A stretch of DNA of 8,880 nt, from the NCBI GenBank assembly GCA_003240795.1, contig QFNK01000058.1, forward strand, positions 1 through 8,880, in the 5' to 3' direction. Position 1 is the stretch's first letter. Each line of letters starts with the position of its first letter. Below, piece after piece: positions 7,050 to 8,880 of the stretch. Source of the stretch: Micavibrio aeruginosavorus. GTDB lineage: Bacteria; Pseudomonadota; Alphaproteobacteria; Micavibrionales; Micavibrionaceae. The notes under the pieces are model-generated. The model saw nothing but the letters and a program-made list of their open reading frames with translations. It did not search any database and was not told the origin of the DNA. Position numbers and translations under genes: made by a program.

Positions 7050-7442
7050 ATGAATAACATCGTAAAATCCGTTGTTTTCGCCGCCGTAGTCCTGTTCGCA
7101 GGTATCGCCGCGATGCAAGTCATCTACAAAAACCAAGACGGTTCCGCTGACGTAACGGCAGTTGAGCCAGCAGCTGGCGATGCCGCTGACGCAGCAAAAG
7201 ACGCTGTTGAAGCACAAGCTGAAGCACAAAAAGAAGCGATCGAAGCAAACGAAGCTGCTGCGAAAGAAGCCGCTGATGCAGAAGCCGCTGCTGCTGAGCA
7301 AAACGCTGAAGCCGCTGACGAAGCTGCAAAAGCCGCTAAAGATGCTGCTGAAGAAGACGCAGATGCAGCCAAAGAAGCTGTTGACGCTAAAGAAGAGCAA
7401 GCAAAAGAGCAGATCGATGCTCAGGAAAAAGCAGCCGAGTAA
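7050..7442 (+). CDS. Membrane-anchored or exported Ala/Glu/Asp/Lys-rich helical protein, function unknown
   Basis: I do not recognise a named family. The 130-residue protein has an N-terminal hydrophobic segment (about residues 5-26) that could be an uncleaved anchor or a signal peptide; there is no cysteine and so no lipobox. Residues 41-130 contain 40 Ala, 18 Glu, 10 Asp and 9 Lys, with no aromatic residue, no Pro, and no Gly after 43. This predicts one long, strongly acidic helix with Ala every three to four residues, as in alanine-zipper coiled coils, TolA domain II or LEA-like proteins. If fully helical it would span about 13 nm, enough to cross much of the periplasm (inference). GAAGGA lies ten bases before the ATG. 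Of the 40 Ala codons, 31 are GCT or GCA, whereas the neighbours prefer GCC and GCG. With its own promoter and terminator this suggests high expression as a single-gene unit. Confidence 0.85.
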   Translation: MNNIVKSVVFAAVVLFAGIAAMQVIYKNQDGSADVTAVEPAAGDAADAAKDAVEAQAEAQKEAIEANEAAAKEAADAEAAAAEQNAEAADEAAKAAKDAAEEDADAAKEAVDAKEEQAKEQIDAQEKAAE

Positions 7443-7477
7443 TTTACTCGCCTTTTCCGGATGAAAATCCTAAGATC

Positions 7478-7509
7478 AGCCCCGCTCCTCAAAAGCGGGG
7501 TTTTTCTTT
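7478..7509 (+). terminator. Rho-independent terminator after the Ala-rich gene
   Basis: CCCCGCT (7480-7486) pairs perfectly with AGCGGGG (7494-7500) around a seven-base loop, followed at once by TTTTTCTTT. This is a canonical intrinsic terminator about 37 bases after the stop codon. A small GGAT-GAAA-ATCC hairpin with a GNRA-type loop (7459-7470) lies between stop and terminator and could help protect the 3' end. The terminator separates this unit from coaBC. Confidence 0.9.
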
Positions 7510-7530
7510 GCCGGAGCGGACACATATCAT
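7502..7530 (+). promoter_or_regulatory. Weak candidate promoter for coaBC
   Basis: TATCAT (7525-7530, 5 of 6 to the -10 consensus) lies 17 bases after TTTTCT (7502-7507), which matches the -35 consensus poorly (3 of 6). It would start transcription about ten bases before the coaBC ATG. Because a strong terminator stands directly upstream, coaBC needs either a promoter in this short gap or readthrough; this is the only candidate I see. Confidence 0.3.
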
Positions 7531-7546
7531 TCATGTCAGGAAACGC

Positions 7547-8767
7547 ATGATACAGAACAAACGCATACTTCTCGTGATCTCCGGCGGCATCGCCGCCTAC
7601 AAATCGCTGGAGCTTATCCGCCTGCTCAAGAAGTCCGGCGCCGATGTTCGCTGCATCCTCACAAAAGGCGGCGCGGAGTTTGTCACGCCCCTCTCCGTCG
7701 CGGCGCTGAGCGAGAACCACGTTTACACCGACCTGTTCTCGCTGAAGGATGAAAGCGAAATGGGCCACATCCGCCTTTCCCGCGAATGCGACCTGATTGT
7801 CGTGGCACCCGCCAGCGCGAACATGATTGCCCGTATCGCCCACGGCCTTGCCGACGATCTCGCCTCGACAACCATTCTGGCCTCCGACAAACCCGTCATG
7901 GTCTGCCCCGCAATGAACCCGCAAATGTGGGAAAACGCCGCGACGAAAGACAACATAGCAACTATCCGCAAGCGCGGCGTGAAAATCTCCGGCCCCGCCG
8001 CTGGTGAAATGGCCTGCGGCGAAATTGGCTATGGCCGCCTTCTCGAACCGGAACGGATACTGGCCGACATCGTAAATTTTTTTAACGCCGGCAAAGCCCT
8101 TGCCGGCATGAAAGCCATCGTTACCAGCGGCCCTACGTTCGAGCCGATTGACCCCGTCCGCTACATCGGCAACCGCTCCTCCGGCAAACAAGGCCATGCC
8201 ATTGCCAAGGCCCTCGCCGATCTGGGCGCCGATGTAACCCTCGTAACAGGGCCGACATCGCTCGAAAATCCGAACGGCGTAAAAACGATACGGATTGAAA
8301 CAGCGGCAGAGATGCTGGAACACTGCCAGAATTCCCTTCCCGCCGATATTTTCATTGCCGCCGCCGCCGTCGCCGACTGGACGCCCGAAAACTACGCGAC
8401 CAGCAAAATGAAGAAAACTTCCGATACGGGAATGACTCTATCGTTTCGCCAGAACCCGGATATCTTATCCACATTGTCCACAGGCACGAACCGCCCGCGA
8501 CTCGTTATCGGCTTCGCCGCCGAAACGGACAACGTCTTTGAAAACGCGAGATCCAAACTGGCGCGCAAGGGATGCGACTGGCTTGTGGCTAACTCCGTGT
8601 CCGATGCCAATCCGGTCTTTGGCGCCGATCAAAATCAGGTATATTTCCTTACATCCGATGGAACAGAAGAATGGCCGAAGGCCGGCAAGGACGACGTCGC
8701 CAGAAAACTGGCAGACCGCGTCGCGCTCTTCTTTTCCGCGCAGGATCAGAAAATCGCCGCCGAATAA
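7547..8767 (+). CDS. coaBC: Bifunctional phosphopantothenoylcysteine decarboxylase / phosphopantothenate-cysteine ligase
   Basis: CoaBC carries out two consecutive cytoplasmic steps of coenzyme A synthesis: joining cysteine to 4'-phosphopantothenate (CoaB) and FMN-dependent decarboxylation to 4'-phosphopantetheine (CoaC). The 406-residue length fits the family. The CoaC half (1-180) has GGIAAYKSLELIRLL (13-27), catalytic His74 in GHIRLSR, PAMNPQMWEN (121-130) and the active-site Cys157 in ACGEIGYGRLLEP. The CoaB half (188-400) has TSGPTFEPIDPVRYIGNRSS (193-212, Asn209), AVADWTP (274-280), a SKMKK lysine motif (286-290) and VIGFAAETDN (320-329). I chose the ATG at 7547 because AGGA stands five bases before it and the product starts as the family does; the frame is open upstream to a TTG at 7508 inside the terminator's T-run. 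dut follows after 24 bases, so the two are probably co-transcribed. Confidence 0.96.
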   Translation: MIQNKRILLVISGGIAAYKSLELIRLLKKSGADVRCILTKGGAEFVTPLSVAALSENHVYTDLFSLKDESEMGHIRLSRECDLIVVAPASANMIARIAHGLADDLASTTILASDKPVMVCPAMNPQMWENAATKDNIATIRKRGVKISGPAAGEMACGEIGYGRLLEPERILADIVNFFNAGKALAGMKAIVTSGPTFEPIDPVRYIGNRSSGKQGHAIAKALADLGADVTLVTGPTSLENPNGVKTIRIETAAEMLEHCQNSLPADIFIAAAAVADWTPENYATSKMKKTSDTGMTLSFRQNPDILSTLSTGTNRPRLVIGFAAETDNVFENARSKLARKGCDWLVANSVSDANPVFGADQNQVYFLTSDGTEEWPKAGKDDVARKLADRVALFFSAQDQKIAAE

Positions 8768-8791
8768 AGGCGCAAACGAGATAAGGAAAGT

Positions 8792-8880
8792 ATGCTTATG
8801 ACCGCTCGCACGGATATCGCGCTGATGCGCCTGCCCCATGGGGAGGGCCTCCCGCTCCCCGCTTATGCAACCGAACAATC
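8792..8880 (+). CDS. dut: dUTP diphosphatase (partial, N-terminus only)
   Basis: Only the first 29 complete codons are present before the right edge. The peptide RLPHGEGLPLPAYATEQS is the characteristic N-terminal strand of trimeric bacterial dUTPases, which hydrolyse dUTP to dUMP and pyrophosphate, keeping uracil out of DNA and supplying thymidylate synthesis. Two in-frame ATGs (8792 and 8798) are possible starts. AAGGA at 8783-8787 is four bases from the first and ten from the second, so neither is decided. coaBC-dut adjacency is common in proteobacteria and supports the call. None of the catalytic motifs lie within the window. Confidence 0.85.
   Translation, partial: MLMTARTDIALMRLPHGEGLPLPAYATEQ

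Noticed and set aside
6898..7053. 51-codon plus-strand frame starting right after ubiE and overlapping the Ala-rich gene start by ATGA.
   Set aside because: It has no ribosome-binding site, its start lies upstream of a good promoter that sits inside it, and its sequence resembles nothing recognisable. The ATGA overlap looks coincidental.
6942..7400. Long minus-strand frame rich in Phe, Ser and Cys opposite the Ala-rich gene, and other frames across it.
   Set aside because: These are by-products of the repetitive GCT/GAA/AAA codon composition of the real gene; none has family features or a plausible start signal.
7421..8323. 300-codon minus-strand open frame opposite coaBC.
   Set aside because: coaBC on the plus strand has all its catalytic motifs; the reverse frame crosses the terminator and has no recognisable domain.
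1..8880. Search for CRISPR arrays, tRNA or rRNA genes, insertion sequences and long direct repeats.
   Set aside because: Nothing supportable was seen by eye; apart from short intergenic gaps the window is filled by recognisable single-copy genes.

Overview
The window is chromosomal housekeeping DNA from an alphaproteobacterium. Three things point there: the murJ-trpS gene pair with an ATGA stop/start overlap, the order ubiE ... coaBC-dut, and the sequence character of the proteins. A Micavibrio- or Rhodospirillales-like lineage is possible, but I cannot fix the genus from sequence alone. No mobile element, CRISPR array, tRNA or rRNA was found. The window looks mostly ordinary, apart from one unusual small transcription unit near position 7000.

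Left part (1-6002, all on the minus strand). A divergent promoter region near 6003-6134 feeds a leftward run of closely packed genes: murJ (lipid II flippase), trpS (tryptophanyl-tRNA synthetase, 4-base overlap), an OafA/YrhL-like membrane O-acyltransferase with a C-terminal SGNH domain (16 bases further), and a secreted protein of unknown function (19 bases further). A perfect 11-bp RNA hairpin at 788-813 probably ends this run. Beyond it lies a TauE/SafE-family membrane transporter whose C-terminus runs off the left edge.

Right part (6135-8880, plus strand). ubiE (ubiquinone C-methyltransferase) is followed by a self-contained unit. This has a good sigma-70 promoter (6911-6939), a roughly 100-base structured leader, a gene for a 130-residue membrane-anchored protein rich in Ala, Glu, Asp and Lys, and a textbook intrinsic terminator (7478-7509). 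Then come coaBC (coenzyme A synthesis) and the first codons of dut (dUTPase). In many alphaproteobacteria ubiB sits between ubiE and coaBC. Here that slot holds the Ala-rich unit instead.

The most interesting part is this Ala-rich unit. Its promoter, A/U-rich ribosome-binding region, A/T-ending alanine codons and own terminator all suggest an abundant envelope protein. Its leader can form two competing or pseudoknotted pairings and contains a four-codon reading frame (Met-Lys-Ala-Ala) preceded by a Shine-Dalgarno-like sequence.
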